Shown: piece after piece, positions 19,559 to 27,386 of the stretch | Position numbering within the stretch: the first letter of the stretch is position 1 | Layout of the letters: each line of letters opens with the position of its first letter | Virus record (IMG/VR): IMGVR_UViG_3300042924_001449 | Span: 1 to 40,238 of that record | Direction: 5' to 3' (one strand) | DNA length: 40,238 nucleotides | DNA from: a virus | Made by a program: the position numbers and the translations under genes | Notes under the pieces: model-generated | Seen by the model: only the letters and a program-made list of their open reading frames with translations | Database searches by the model: none | What the model was told of the DNA's origin: nothing

Positions 19559-19701
19559 GTGCTTGGCTAATTGCAATTGTTGGTGTAGTGTATGCAGTGG
19601 TGGCAGTGGATCTGCTGCTCAAGGGTAGCACTGGACTAGGCATAGCCTTTATTGGTTATGCACTGGGCAATGTAGGACTGTATATGGAGGCAGCAAAATG
19701 A
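19555..19701 (+). CDS. Small two-helix membrane protein (48 aa)
   Basis: MSAWLIAIVGVVYAVVAVDL, then LLKGSTGLGIAFIGYALGNV: two hydrophobic helices around a LLKGSTG turn. The pattern W.I.IVGVVY..VA......KG..G....F.GY...N.GL is one I recall as a common small phage membrane protein near early genes. GGAGG precedes ATG 19555; overlaps of 4 nt on each side. Role unknown. Confidence 0.7.
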   Translation: MSAWLIAIVGVVYAVVAVDLLLKGSTGLGIAFIGYALGNVGLYMEAAK

Positions 19702-19922
19702 ACAAAGAAGACATCATTCGTAAAGCTGAAGAAGATGAGTGGATTGAAATAACTCAGTTCATGAAGTTGGCTGTGTTAAAAGAACGTGAGGCGTGTGCAA
19801 ACCTGCGTAAAGAAGTGGAGTTGTTGGGTAAACAATCGACAGAATATGAAGAGGGTTTTTGGGATGGCTTAAGTAAGTACGAGGATTTAATAAGAGCAAG
19901 GGGCAAGCATGACACACGATGA
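19698..19922 (+). CDS. EREACA-module small protein A (74 aa)
   Basis: Contains KLAVLKEREACANLRKEVEL and, at the end, YEDLIRARGKH. The EREACA and IRARG blocks recur in the next gene and, in weaker form, in the two after it. I recall this modular pattern from phages of beta- and gammaproteobacteria. Helical; function unknown. GGAGG precedes the ATG. Confidence 0.7.
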   Translation: MNKEDIIRKAEEDEWIEITQFMKLAVLKEREACANLRKEVELLGKQSTEYEEGFWDGLSKYEDLIRARGKHDTR

Positions 19923-20130
19923 AGTTGTTGACATGAAAGACTTTAATGAATGGTGGAATGCTGACATCATTAGAAGTAGTCCATTTAGAAGAGGTAGTCC
20001 TAAATACTGGGGATGGGCAGCATGGCAAGCTGCAGCCAAAGCCGAACGTGAGGCGTGTGCAAAGTGGCTAGAAGATGTAGTGGATGCCCCAAATTGGGCT
20101 GATGTTATCCGAGCAAGGGGACAAGCATGA
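19909..20130 (+). CDS. EREACA-module small protein B (73 aa)
   Basis: SPKYWGWAAWQAAAKAEREA, CAKWLEDVV and ADVIRARGQA. It shares EREACAK and the IRARG end with the preceding gene; the DNA around GAACGTGAGGCGTGTGCAAA is the same in both. Overlaps of 14 nt and 4 nt link it to its neighbours. Function unknown. Confidence 0.7.
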   Translation: MTHDEVVDMKDFNEWWNADIIRSSPFRRGSPKYWGWAAWQAAAKAEREACAKWLEDVVDAPNWADVIRARGQA

Positions 20131-20366
20131 AACCAATAGCATGGTATGACCCAAGCAACGGCATGGTAAGCACAGACCAAGACTGTCCTTTGTTTACACC
20201 GCTTGGTCAGGTGTGGTCTTTGTATCCAAAGCAAGAGTGGGTAGGGCTGACTGATGAAGAGATTTTGGTCAAGTGTGAATCTGTGCCTGACTACGACATT
20301 GGCAATCATGACCTAATTCAATTTGCCAAAGCCATTGAAGCCAAGTTAAGGAGTAAGAACACATGA
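20127..20366 (+). CDS. MKPIAWYDP-type small phage protein (79 aa)
   Basis: Begins MKPIAWYDPSNGMVSTDQDC, then FTPLGQVWSLYPKQEWVGLT and FAKAIEAKLRSKN. The pattern PIAWY......T.......TPLY..P...WVGLTDEEI...... .FARAIEAKL is one I recall as a frequent modular phage family without known role. ATGA overlaps join it to both neighbours. Confidence 0.75.
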   Translation: MKPIAWYDPSNGMVSTDQDCPLFTPLGQVWSLYPKQEWVGLTDEEILVKCESVPDYDIGNHDLIQFAKAIEAKLRSKNT

Positions 20367-20572
20367 CTAATTACACAGATGAAGACGATGAGTTTGCTCG
20401 CATCGAGCGAGAAAACAAAATGAAGGGACAGCCTTATCACTTTGATATTTTTGTTTCTCCATCACAACGTAACCAAGTATTAGAGGAGGCTGCGAAGATG
20501 TGTGAAAGCCATTGGGAAAAAGATGGTGCGGCTTTATGGTGTGCTAAAGCAATCCGAGGGATGAAGAAATGA
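20363..20572 (+). CDS. EREACA-module-like small protein C (69 aa)
   Basis: MTNYTDEDDEFARIERENKM, then NQVLEEAAKMCESHWEKDGA and WCAKAIRGMKK. LEEAAKMCE and CAKAIRGMK are the degenerate counterparts of EREACAKxxE and AAAIRARG. Four neighbouring genes therefore reuse the same short modules. Function unknown. Confidence 0.65.
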   Translation: MTNYTDEDDEFARIERENKMKGQPYHFDIFVSPSQRNQVLEEAAKMCESHWEKDGAALWCAKAIRGMKK

Positions 20573-20823
20573 AAGCACATGAACTTGAAAACCTCATCAT
20601 GGCAGCATGGATAACTAAAGAAGACATCGACTCCATCCTGTGGGTGTTGATGGACAGAGAGAAGAGTCCAACAGAGGATGAGCTAGCCAACTTATTAATT
20701 GGACTGCACACCCTTCACGATGCTAGAATGGCTAAGCTGTTTAACGCATACGAGCAAGTATTAAAGACCAACAAAATAACTTACAAGGGCTATGACATTT
20801 CTAAAAACCCATCTACCTTGTGA
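20569..20823 (+). CDS. Small helical hypothetical protein (84 aa)
   Basis: MKAHELENLIMAAWITKEDI, then LANLLIGLHTLHDARMAKLF. Acidic and helical. It overlaps the primase-helicase start by 32 nt, so it is probably translationally coupled to it. No family recognised. Confidence 0.6.
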   Translation: MKAHELENLIMAAWITKEDIDSILWVLMDREKSPTEDELANLLIGLHTLHDARMAKLFNAYEQVLKTNKITYKGYDISKNPSTL

Positions 20824-22405
20824 GACATGTGGTAGCAGTGATGGCTTATCACTGAATGAAGACATGTCCACCAAATGTTTTGTATGTAATACATACATCC
20901 CTTCCACCAACAATGAAAGACTAGAAGTGATTGATGTTGATACAGAAACGAAAGACACAAGCTCTTTCCTGAAGGAATATAACGAAGGCCACAGTGTGTC
21001 TGTGTCAGACAGACGCATTAATAAAACAACAATGGAAAGGTATGGCGTTGTTAGAAGCAACGGCTTCTACTACTTTCCCTATTACGACAGCAACTCCCAA
21101 CTGGTGGCGGCTAAGCGTAGGGAAGTGAAGGACAAGAAGTTTACAACAGTGGGTGGATGGAGCAAGGGTACACTGTTTGGACAGAACCTCTACCCATCCA
21201 ATGGCAAGTACTTAACAATCACTGAAGGTGAGTTTGATGCACTGGCTGCATACCAATTGACAGGTAGTAAATATCCAGTGGTATCCATTCGCACAGGTGC
21301 AGGTAGTGCATTGAAGGATGCTAAAGCAAACTACGAATACATCAACAGCTTTGAAAACATTGTGCTGTGCTTTGATGGTGATGAAGCAGGACAGAAGGCA
21401 GCAAAGGAAGTTGCTGAATTGTTTGGAAGCAAGTGCAAAATATTTAAACCAGACCCTGCATACAAGGATGCATGCGAGTGGCTAGCAGATAACAAAGAAG
21501 CTGCATTCGTAGCCCGTTGGTGGGCAGCAGAGCCTTTCGTTCCTGATGGTATTGTCAGTGGCACTGGGCTGTGGGAGCTAGTGTCTAAGCCAATGGAAGC
21601 AGCAGATTGTTTCTACCCTTGGAAGGGATTGAACGATATCACCTATGGCATTAGAGCAGGTGAGCTTGTTACATTCACAGCAGGTAGTGGCTTAGGTAAG
21701 AGTCAAACTCTTAGAGAAATTGTTTGGCACTTGCTACAGAATAGCAGTGATAACATTGGCTTGATGTTTCTTGAAGAGAGTGTGAGAAAGACTGGCTTGT
21801 CAATGATGAGCCTCGCTGCTGATCTTCCTATGCACCTACCTACAACTATGGTGTCTGATGCCATACGCAAGGACGCATTTGAAAAGACACTAGGCACTGG
21901 ACGCTTATACTTCTTTGATCACTTCGGTAGTACAGCCATTGAAAACATTGTCAATCGTGTCAAGTATATGGCTAAGGGATTGGGATGTAAGTATGTATTC
22001 CTAGATCACTTAAGTATTATTGTCTCCAGTCAGGACAATGGTGATGAGCGTAAAGCCATTGATGAAATTATGACCAAGCTTCGCATGCTTGTGCAGGAAA
22101 CTAGCATTGCTCTCATCATTGTTAGCCACCTCAAGCGTCCCTCAGATAAGGGACATGAGGAAGGTGCAACCACTAGCCTAGCTCAGCTTCGAGGCAGTGC
22201 TGCCATTGCACAGCTTAGTGACATGGTGATATCGCTAGAGCGTAATGGACAAGCTGACGATCCTGTTGAGCGTAACACCACCAAGGTGAGGGTGTTAAAG
22301 AATAGATACAGTGGACAAACTGGTCCTGCTTGCAGCTTGCTTTATAACAAAGACACTGGCAGAATGTTCGAGATTGATGACACAATGGAAGGACTTATGC
22401 TATGA
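20792..22405 (+). CDS. T7 gp4-like DNA primase-helicase
   Basis: Makes primers and unwinds DNA at the phage fork. 537 residues: a zinc-binding domain (C10, C13, C29, C32), a TOPRIM primase with E145 (ITEGEFDALA) and D195-x-D197 (CFDGDEAGQKAA), a linker, then a RecA-fold hexameric helicase with Walker A GSGLGKS (298-304), catalytic FLEE (326-329), Walker B FLDHLS (D405) and IIVSHLKRP (443-451), ending with LRGSAAIAQLSD. All domains of full-length T7 gp4 are present and of normal size. AAGGGC lies 2-7 nt before ATG 20792. First large gene of the replication block. Confidence 0.95.
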   Translation: MTFLKTHLPCETCGSSDGLSLNEDMSTKCFVCNTYIPSTNNERLEVIDVDTETKDTSSFLKEYNEGHSVSVSDRRINKTTMERYGVVRSNGFYYFPYYDSNSQLVAAKRREVKDKKFTTVGGWSKGTLFGQNLYPSNGKYLTITEGEFDALAAYQLTGSKYPVVSIRTGAGSALKDAKANYEYINSFENIVLCFDGDEAGQKAAKEVAELFGSKCKIFKPDPAYKDACEWLADNKEAAFVARWWAAEPFVPDGIVSGTGLWELVSKPMEAADCFYPWKGLNDITYGIRAGELVTFTAGSGLGKSQTLREIVWHLLQNSSDNIGLMFLEESVRKTGLSMMSLAADLPMHLPTTMVSDAIRKDAFEKTLGTGRLYFFDHFGSTAIENIVNRVKYMAKGLGCKYVFLDHLSIIVSSQDNGDERKAIDEIMTKLRMLVQETSIALIIVSHLKRPSDKGHEEGATTSLAQLRGSAAIAQLSDMVISLERNGQADDPVERNTTKVRVLKNRYSGQTGPACSLLYNKDTGRMFEIDDTMEGLML

Positions 22406-22632
22406 AGAAGTGGGATGGATTTGATAGTGCCATCATAGGCACAGCCAATCTTTGGATTGGTAATGAGCGTGTCGATGTCCTTGTTTATGATTGTGAAAAG
22501 ATGGTTGACCAATTAATAATTAGGGATGGTATGTCGGCTGATGATGCTGTTGAATACATCAGCTTTAACATTGAGAATGCATACATAGGAAAGGACACAC
22601 CTGTGGTGGTGTGGCAATATATCGATGAGTGA
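22402..22632 (+). CDS. Conserved small phage protein (76 aa)
   Basis: MKKWDGFDSAIIGTANLWIG, VDVLVYDCEKMVDQLIIRDG and MSADDAVEYISFNIENAYIG. The WDG.D.AIIG......VLVYD...M...L..RDGM...DA.EY..FN.E.AY.G..TPV..W pattern is a phage family I recall near replication genes, without assigned activity. ATGA overlap with the helicase gene. Confidence 0.8.
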   Translation: MKKWDGFDSAIIGTANLWIGNERVDVLVYDCEKMVDQLIIRDGMSADDAVEYISFNIENAYIGKDTPVVVWQYIDE

Positions 22633-22822
22633 CGGAGGAAAGGGACACACTCAGCGTCCCAAATCAATAGCTGATGAGGAATGGGCTACTAGATGGAATG
22701 CCATCTTTGGTAAAGACTCAATAGAAGATTACAAACAGTCGGAAGATATTAATAACCTCCGACAAAATGATAAGGACAATGACGATGATCTTCTTAGACA
22801 TAGAAACCAACCTGAAACATGA
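22625..22822 (+). CDS. Small conserved phage protein (65 aa)
   Basis: MSDGGKGHTQRPKSIADEEW, then WNAIFGKDSIEDYKQSED and a charged, disordered end. The MSDGGKG...RP.S.......W..IFGK motif recalls a common small phage protein lying beside primase or polymerase genes. It overlaps the polymerase by 38 nt. Function unknown. Confidence 0.7.
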   Translation: MSDGGKGHTQRPKSIADEEWATRWNAIFGKDSIEDYKQSEDINNLRQNDKDNDDDLLRHRNQPET

Positions 22823-24500
22823 CACCATTTGGTTGTGTGTTACTAAGCACAACACCACTGGTGAGGTGAGGCACTGGCGGGAAGCCGACAGCTTGCAACA
22901 ATATTTAGATGGTGAGCAAGTGGTAGGCCACAACATCATTGGCTTTGATGCTCCAGTGCTGAAGAAGGTATGGGGTGTTGACATCCCTGACAATAAGCTA
23001 GTGGATACATTGGTGATGTCACGCCTGTACAAGCCCGACATTGACATTGTTATTCCTGAGCAGGGCAAAGCACCTAGTCCACACAGCCTAGAGGCATGGG
23101 GCTATCGCTTAGGCAGCTACAAGATTGGATTCACTGACTTCGATGGTGGATGGACACAAGAGATGGCTACCTACTGTGAACAGGATGTTCAACTTTTAGA
23201 AAAACTGTATGTTTTTCTGACAACAACAATGGTGAAGGAAGGGTTTTCCCTACAAAGCATTCAGCTTGAGCATGATGTTGCCATCATTTGCCGTGGCATG
23301 GAAAACAACGGCTTCATGCTAGACATGGAGAAAGCTATGGTACTTAGTGCAACACTTAGTGGGCGCATGTCTGACATTGAAGAGAGCATGCAGCAGGTGT
23401 TTCCTCCCATCGTAGAGCAACGCTTCTCTGAGAAGACAGGCAAACAGCTCAAGGATAAGATTACCGTTTTTAATCCCGGAAGTAGACAGCAAATTGCTGA
23501 GCGATTGGCAGGGCTTGGTGTTGTCTTTACAAAGAAGACAGACAAAGGCAATGTCATTGTTGACGAAGCTGTGCTTGAGAAGATTGACTTGCCAGAGGCT
23601 AAGCTGGTGGCAGAGTATTTAATGATACAGAAAAGAGTGGCACAGATTAGCAGTTGGCTTGAGCTAGTGGGTGATGATGGCAGGGTACACGGTAGAGTCA
23701 CTACTAATGGAGCAGTGACAGGCAGGGCTACACACAGTAGTCCGAATATGGCACAGGTTCCTGCGGTGGGTAGTCCCTTTGGTGCTGAGTGTAGGGAAAT
23801 GTGGCGTGTTCCTAAGGGATATAAGCAGGTGGGTGTTGACCTATCAGGCATTGAGCTGCGTTGCTTAGGTCACTACCTGAATGACCAAGAGTGGATGGAT
23901 GAGTTGCTTAAGGGCGACATCCACTGGTTTAATGCACAGAGCTTTGGCTTGGTGGAGAAGGGTACTGTCAAGGACGATAGCAATCCAGAGCACAAGAAGG
24001 CTAGGAACACCACAAAAACCCTGACATATGGGGTGTTGTATGGAGCAGGAGCTGCCAAAGCAGGATCGATTGTTGGTGGAAACAGCAGCAAAGGCAAGAA
24101 ACTTATTGATAGTTTTATTAACAACACGCCCGGCCTTTCTTCTTTGAAGAAGAAGATATCTAGGCTGATGGCTAAGGGGCATCTCCCTGCACTGGATGGA
24201 CGCAGGGTGTGGGTTAGATCTGAGCATGCTGCATTGAATACATTGCTGCAAAGTGCAGGTGCTATCATTGCAAAACAATGGCTTATTGAATCAACAAAGC
24301 TGTTGCAAGAGAAGGAGATAGATGCTAAACTATTAGCGTTTGTTCATGACGAAACACAATGGGAAGTGAGAGAAGATCAGGCAGAGGAAGCAGCTAGGCT
24401 CATCGAGCAAGCAGCAACCAAAGCAGGTGAAGCTCTTAAGTTCCGGTGTCCAGTAGATGCCGAAGGAAAGATTGGTAACAACTGGCGTGAGTGCCACTGA
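22785..24500 (+). CDS. Family A DNA polymerase (T7 gp5-like) with 3'-5' exonuclease
   Basis: Replicative polymerase of 571 residues. The exonuclease domain has FLDIET (D5, E7), VVGHNIIGFDAP (D55) and YCEQDVQLLEKL (D134). The polymerase domain has motif A VGVDLSGIELR (D352), motif B RNTTKTLTYGVLYG (R407, K411, Y415) and motif C VHDETQ (D522). The tyrosine at the E. coli F762 position is as in T7. It is about 130 residues shorter than T7 gp5 and appears to lack the thioredoxin-binding insertion. ATG 22785 is chosen because AAGGA lies 8 nt upstream; 22767 and 22779 are alternatives. Works with the helicase and SSB neighbours. Confidence 0.95.
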   Translation: MIFLDIETNLKHDTIWLCVTKHNTTGEVRHWREADSLQQYLDGEQVVGHNIIGFDAPVLKKVWGVDIPDNKLVDTLVMSRLYKPDIDIVIPEQGKAPSPHSLEAWGYRLGSYKIGFTDFDGGWTQEMATYCEQDVQLLEKLYVFLTTTMVKEGFSLQSIQLEHDVAIICRGMENNGFMLDMEKAMVLSATLSGRMSDIEESMQQVFPPIVEQRFSEKTGKQLKDKITVFNPGSRQQIAERLAGLGVVFTKKTDKGNVIVDEAVLEKIDLPEAKLVAEYLMIQKRVAQISSWLELVGDDGRVHGRVTTNGAVTGRATHSSPNMAQVPAVGSPFGAECREMWRVPKGYKQVGVDLSGIELRCLGHYLNDQEWMDELLKGDIHWFNAQSFGLVEKGTVKDDSNPEHKKARNTTKTLTYGVLYGAGAAKAGSIVGGNSSKGKKLIDSFINNTPGLSSLKKKISRLMAKGHLPALDGRRVWVRSEHAALNTLLQSAGAIIAKQWLIESTKLLQEKEIDAKLLAFVHDETQWEVREDQAEEAARLIEQAATKAGEALKFRCPVDAEGKIGNNWRECH

Positions 24501-24533
24501 CGATACAAGTGGGTTTTCATATTGGAGAATATT

Positions 24534-24953
24534 ATGAGTGAAGAAAAGAAAGCCATCAAGATTAAAGCTGATGTGTTCTGGTGTCAACACAATAAGGTGA
24601 ATGACATGTCTGGTAAGTTTCAGCTTAACCTGTGTAACCTGTCTGACGCTGCTGTTGAAGCATTGGAAGACATGGGCATCAGTGTTCAAACTGGTGAAGA
24701 CAAGAAGGCTGACATGGGCAAGTACATCACTTGCAAATCAGAGAAGCCTATCCGTGTCTTTGACACAGACAATGATGAAATTACTGAAGCCATTGGCAAC
24801 GGTAGTAAGGCTAAGGCTTTAGTGTCTAGCTATTCTTGGACTTACAAGAACAAGAAGGGTGTTAGCCCTTCATTGAAGAAGCTGGTCATTACAGACTTGG
24901 TTGAGTATGCTGCTGCTAGCGGTATTAATGCAGATGATGAGGACGTATTATGA
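24534..24953 (+). CDS. Probable ssDNA-binding protein (gp2.5-like role)
   Basis: 139 residues. KADVFWCQHNKVNDMSGKFQ, LNLCNLSDAAVEALEDMGIS, YITCKSEKPIRVFD and YSWTYKNKKGVSPSLKKLVI form an OB-fold-like beta pattern, ending with the acidic tail ADDEDVL, as is usual in SSBs that recruit partners. The position between polymerase and exonuclease genes supports an SSB. ATG 24534 follows GGAG by about 8 nt. The call depends on recalled similarity and synteny. Confidence 0.7.
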   Translation: MSEEKKAIKIKADVFWCQHNKVNDMSGKFQLNLCNLSDAAVEALEDMGISVQTGEDKKADMGKYITCKSEKPIRVFDTDNDEITEAIGNGSKAKALVSSYSWTYKNKKGVSPSLKKLVITDLVEYAAASGINADDEDVL

Positions 24954-25135
24954 ACTTGAACATTACACTTACTTTGGACCAATTGAACTTGGTATTGGCA
25001 GCACTTGCTAAGCTTCCCTTTGAAGCTGTTACAGACACCATCGCTGTTATCCGACAGCAAGGCACTGAACAACTTCAAGCAGCAGAAGCAGCAGCATCTG
25101 CTGAAGCACCAGTGGTGGTTGAAGAAGTTGCTTAA
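24950..25135 (+). CDS. Small conserved phage protein (61 aa)
   Basis: MNLNITLTLDQLNLVLAALA, KLPFEAVTDTIAVIRQQGTE, then an A/E/V-rich tail. The LTLDQ.NLVLAALAKLPF..V...I..IR.Q pattern recurs beside SSB and exonuclease genes in related phages, as I recall. Short, helical. One-base overlap with the next gene (TAATG). Function unknown. Confidence 0.75.
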   Translation: MNLNITLTLDQLNLVLAALAKLPFEAVTDTIAVIRQQGTEQLQAAEAAASAEAPVVVEEVA

Positions 25136-25836
25136 TGAAAGCACTATTCGATAGCGATATATTCGCCTATCGTGCAGCATCCGCATGTGAGGACGAAGAC
25201 GAAGCAACGGCACAGCGAACACTGGATCGTTTAATTGTTGATGTCCTCATGTGTGGTGTTGATAGCATCTACCCTGATTGCTTTGTAGATAGTTGGAGCA
25301 TGCACCTAACAGGCAAGAACAACTTTCGCTATGAGATAGCCACCACTGTTCCCTATAAGGGAAACAGAGTGGACAAGCCTAAGCCAAAGCATCTAGCTTT
25401 CCTTAGAAGCTATCTTGTTAAGGAGTGGGGAGCCACTATCTCTGAAGGTGAGGAGGCTGATGACACCATCGCTATTGAAGCAACAAGACTTGGTGACGAT
25501 TGTGTCATCGTTTCTTTAGACAAAGACTTAGATCAGATATGCGGATGGCATTACAACTTTGTAAAGCATAGTGGTTATTACATCACACCAGAGCAAGGCT
25601 TGGTTAAGCTGTATACGCAGATGCTGACAGGTGATGCTGCCGATAACATCAAAGGTTTGTTCCGTGTTGGTCCAGTGAAAGCAGCCAAAATAATTGGGGA
25701 CACAACAGATGAACTTGAGCTGTACAACAAAGTGTTAGAAGCTTATGAAGGTGATGCTGAGAGAGTGTTAGAGAATGCTCAGCTTCTTTTCTTACGAAGA
25801 TATGAAGGACAGATATGGACTCCCCCACAAGTGTAA
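25135..25836 (+). CDS. 5'-3' exonuclease (FEN/PIN-like, T7 gp6 role)
   Basis: Removes RNA primers and degrades DNA 5' ends. 233 residues with the FEN acidic set: D6/D8 (LFDSDIFAYR), GEEADDTIA (E107, D109, D110), SLDKDLDQI (D129, D131), and an H3TH region LTGDAADNIKGLFRVGPVKA (164-183) with D167 and D170. All metal ligands seem intact. The neighbours (SSB-like, polymerase) fit a replication or recombination role. Confidence 0.9.
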   Translation: MKALFDSDIFAYRAASACEDEDEATAQRTLDRLIVDVLMCGVDSIYPDCFVDSWSMHLTGKNNFRYEIATTVPYKGNRVDKPKPKHLAFLRSYLVKEWGATISEGEEADDTIAIEATRLGDDCVIVSLDKDLDQICGWHYNFVKHSGYYITPEQGLVKLYTQMLTGDAADNIKGLFRVGPVKAAKIIGDTTDELELYNKVLEAYEGDAERVLENAQLLFLRRYEGQIWTPPQV

Positions 25837-26153
25837 AACCAAACGACATTGCTCTCATCCTTCGCCCCACCATTGAAGATGGTAAATATACAAACAGCTT
25901 TCAGGTGCTAGTTAGTGGCTTTGGTCCTCTAACTATTAGCCGTGATGATGCAGACAACTTAATTGGCATGGCTATGATATTGGCATCAGTGATTCCACAC
26001 ATGGAACAAGACGCTGCACTGGCTGATAAGCTTGTTGAGTATTGTGGTAAATGCTTTGCTGATGTAGGCGACTTTGCTTACAACCCAGATCATGATAGTT
26101 TTGGTGATGGTAGTTTTTCTATTGATACAAAGACAGTTGGAGGTATGCAATGA
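25815..26153 (+). CDS. Hypothetical protein (112 aa)
   Basis: MDSPTSVKPNDIALILRPTI, FQVLVSGFGPLTISRDDADN and LIGMAMILASVIPHMEQDAA. AAGGA lies about 7 nt before ATG 25815; it overlaps the exonuclease by 22 nt. No family recognised. Confidence 0.65.
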   Translation: MDSPTSVKPNDIALILRPTIEDGKYTNSFQVLVSGFGPLTISRDDADNLIGMAMILASVIPHMEQDAALADKLVEYCGKCFADVGDFAYNPDHDSFGDGSFSIDTKTVGGMQ

Positions 26154-26413
26154 ATGTAGATGACACACTGGCAACAAGAGCCACTAGATATGGTAACTAT
26201 AAAGAAGATGTCTCTAGAGTTTCTCAAGCATTGAAAGATGTTTTAAGATCTGGTGATGTATGGAAAGAGATGGATGATGATATGAAGGAAAGCCTTGATC
26301 TCATCTGTAACAAGATGTCTCGCATTGTTAATGGTGATCCTTGGTATCATGACTCATGGCATGACATCATTGGATATGCTAGACTAGTTGAAGAAAGAAT
26401 TGAAAAGCTATGA
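26150..26413 (+). CDS. DUF6378-like protein (87 aa)
   Basis: ATRATRYGNYKEDVSRVSQA, LICNKMSRIVNGDPWYHDSW and HDIIGYARLVEERIEKL. The RY..........Q..K..L........D...E.LDLI..K.SRI.NGDP.Y.DSWHDI.GYA.LV pattern matches my memory of DUF6378, a phage family with a metal-ligand-like E/D/H set that recalls MazG-type nucleotide pyrophosphohydrolases. It stands just upstream of nucleotide-metabolism genes, which would fit. Activity not established. Confidence 0.8.
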   Translation: MNVDDTLATRATRYGNYKEDVSRVSQALKDVLRSGDVWKEMDDDMKESLDLICNKMSRIVNGDPWYHDSWHDIIGYARLVEERIEKL

Positions 26414-26586
26414 TCACAGTAGACATTAGTTTAAAAGTATTCTTTAAACCAGAAGACCTGCCTAATGTCTATCTGAATGAAGAAGTGTTGAGCGAGGTGA
26501 TTATTGAGAACCTCACTGCCTCATTAGAACGCATGGACTCACATGAAATTGTGTTTCGTCATGTTGATGTTGAAGGACTAGAATGA
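26410..26586 (+). CDS. Small acidic hypothetical protein (58 aa)
   Basis: MITVDISLKVFFKPEDLPNV then YLNEEVLSEVIIENLTASLE and VFRHVDVEGLE. ATGA overlaps on both sides (26410 and 26583) support translation. No family recognised. Confidence 0.55.
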   Translation: MITVDISLKVFFKPEDLPNVYLNEEVLSEVIIENLTASLERMDSHEIVFRHVDVEGLE

Positions 26587-26783
26587 AAGTTAATTCTGTA
26601 ACTATCAGGGAGGCTAGCAATGGCTTTGTTGTTGAGCATGTGGCTGAGTCCGAATACGATAAATATCTTTCTGAGTTTGTTGCTCTGGATGTTGACGAAG
26701 CACTGGCAATAGCTAGAGATTTATTTGTGCATTACGATGCTGCTGACATGTCGCATTTAGTAGATACTCCAGTTGGCAGATAA
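26583..26783 (+). CDS. Small acidic hypothetical protein (66 aa)
   Basis: MKVNSVTIREASNGFVVEHV then EFVALDVDEALAIARDLFVH. A beta-hairpin then an acidic helix; VDEALAIARD resembles small phage proteins with a DEALA helix. Linked by short overlaps to both neighbours. Function unknown. Confidence 0.6.
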   Translation: MKVNSVTIREASNGFVVEHVAESEYDKYLSEFVALDVDEALAIARDLFVHYDAADMSHLVDTPVGR

Positions 26784-27156
26784 CAAAAAAAGAAATGGTG
26801 GTGAGTGGACTGACTCTAGGTTCAGAAGCTTTGTCACCTCTGCATTGAGAGCAGCCTCTAGGCGTTGGCCTCCTAAATATAAAGCTTTGAAAGAAGCTTT
26901 TGTTGGTAGGAAGACCAACAAGAAGACAGGCAAGCTAGCGATGCATTACAAATGTGCCAAATGTAAGAAGCATTTTGTTGCTGCTGATGTACAGGTAGAT
27001 CATATACTCCCAGTAGTATCACCAACAGAAGGCTTTGTTAGTTGGGACTTGTTCATTGATCGTATCTTTTGTGAGATAGAAAATCTACAAGTGTTGTGTA
27101 AGCCTTGCCACAAGGTGAAGACAGATGAAGAGAAAGCAGAAAGGAAAAAGAAATGA
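26773..27156 (+). CDS. HNH endonuclease (127 aa)
   Basis: GGEWTDSRFRSFVTSALRAA, SRRWPPKYKALKEAF, then a zinc knuckle KCAKCKKHF, catalytic VDHILPVV and LQVLCKPCHKVKTDEE. This is the four-cysteine HNH fold seen in many phages, where such enzymes nick DNA during packaging or act as free-standing nucleases. There is no ATG in a suitable place; TTG at 26773 (LADNKKRN...) is the likely start, without a strong SD. It overlaps the gene before by 11 nt. Confidence 0.85.
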   Translation: MADNKKRNGGEWTDSRFRSFVTSALRAASRRWPPKYKALKEAFVGRKTNKKTGKLAMHYKCAKCKKHFVAADVQVDHILPVVSPTEGFVSWDLFIDRIFCEIENLQVLCKPCHKVKTDEEKAERKKK

Positions 27157-27386
27157 ATGTAGAACTGTTAGATGAACATGACGATGGTAGTGCTACCTAC
27201 CAATTTGATTTAACATGGGAAGAGCGTAACCTCTTGCTTAACTTAGGTATAATTACAGCCATCAAGAATGGCATTAATGAAGGAGCTGAATATGTCGGTG
27301 ACACTAGTCTGGGCAACCCCGAATGCGGAACATCTGATAGCGTACATGGCGAGGGTGAGCAACCCAGAGAATCAGAACAACCCTGA
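27153..27386 (+). CDS. Small acidic hypothetical protein (77 aa)
   Basis: MNVELLDEHDDGSATYQFDL, then TWEERNLLLNLGIITAIKNG. The ATY.FD.T.EE...L..LGI..A...GI pattern is a short phage family I recall but cannot name. The last ~31 residues are read over the start of thyX in another frame (95-nt overlap) and look less natural (GEGEQPRESEQP). Confidence 0.65.
   Translation: MNVELLDEHDDGSATYQFDLTWEERNLLLNLGIITAIKNGINEGAEYVGDTSLGNPECGTSDSVHGEGEQPRESEQP

Noticed and set aside
23261-23851. 196-codon minus-strand open frame inside the polymerase gene
   Set aside because: Antisense shadow of a well-supported gene; cysteine- and serine-rich composition typical of an antisense frame.
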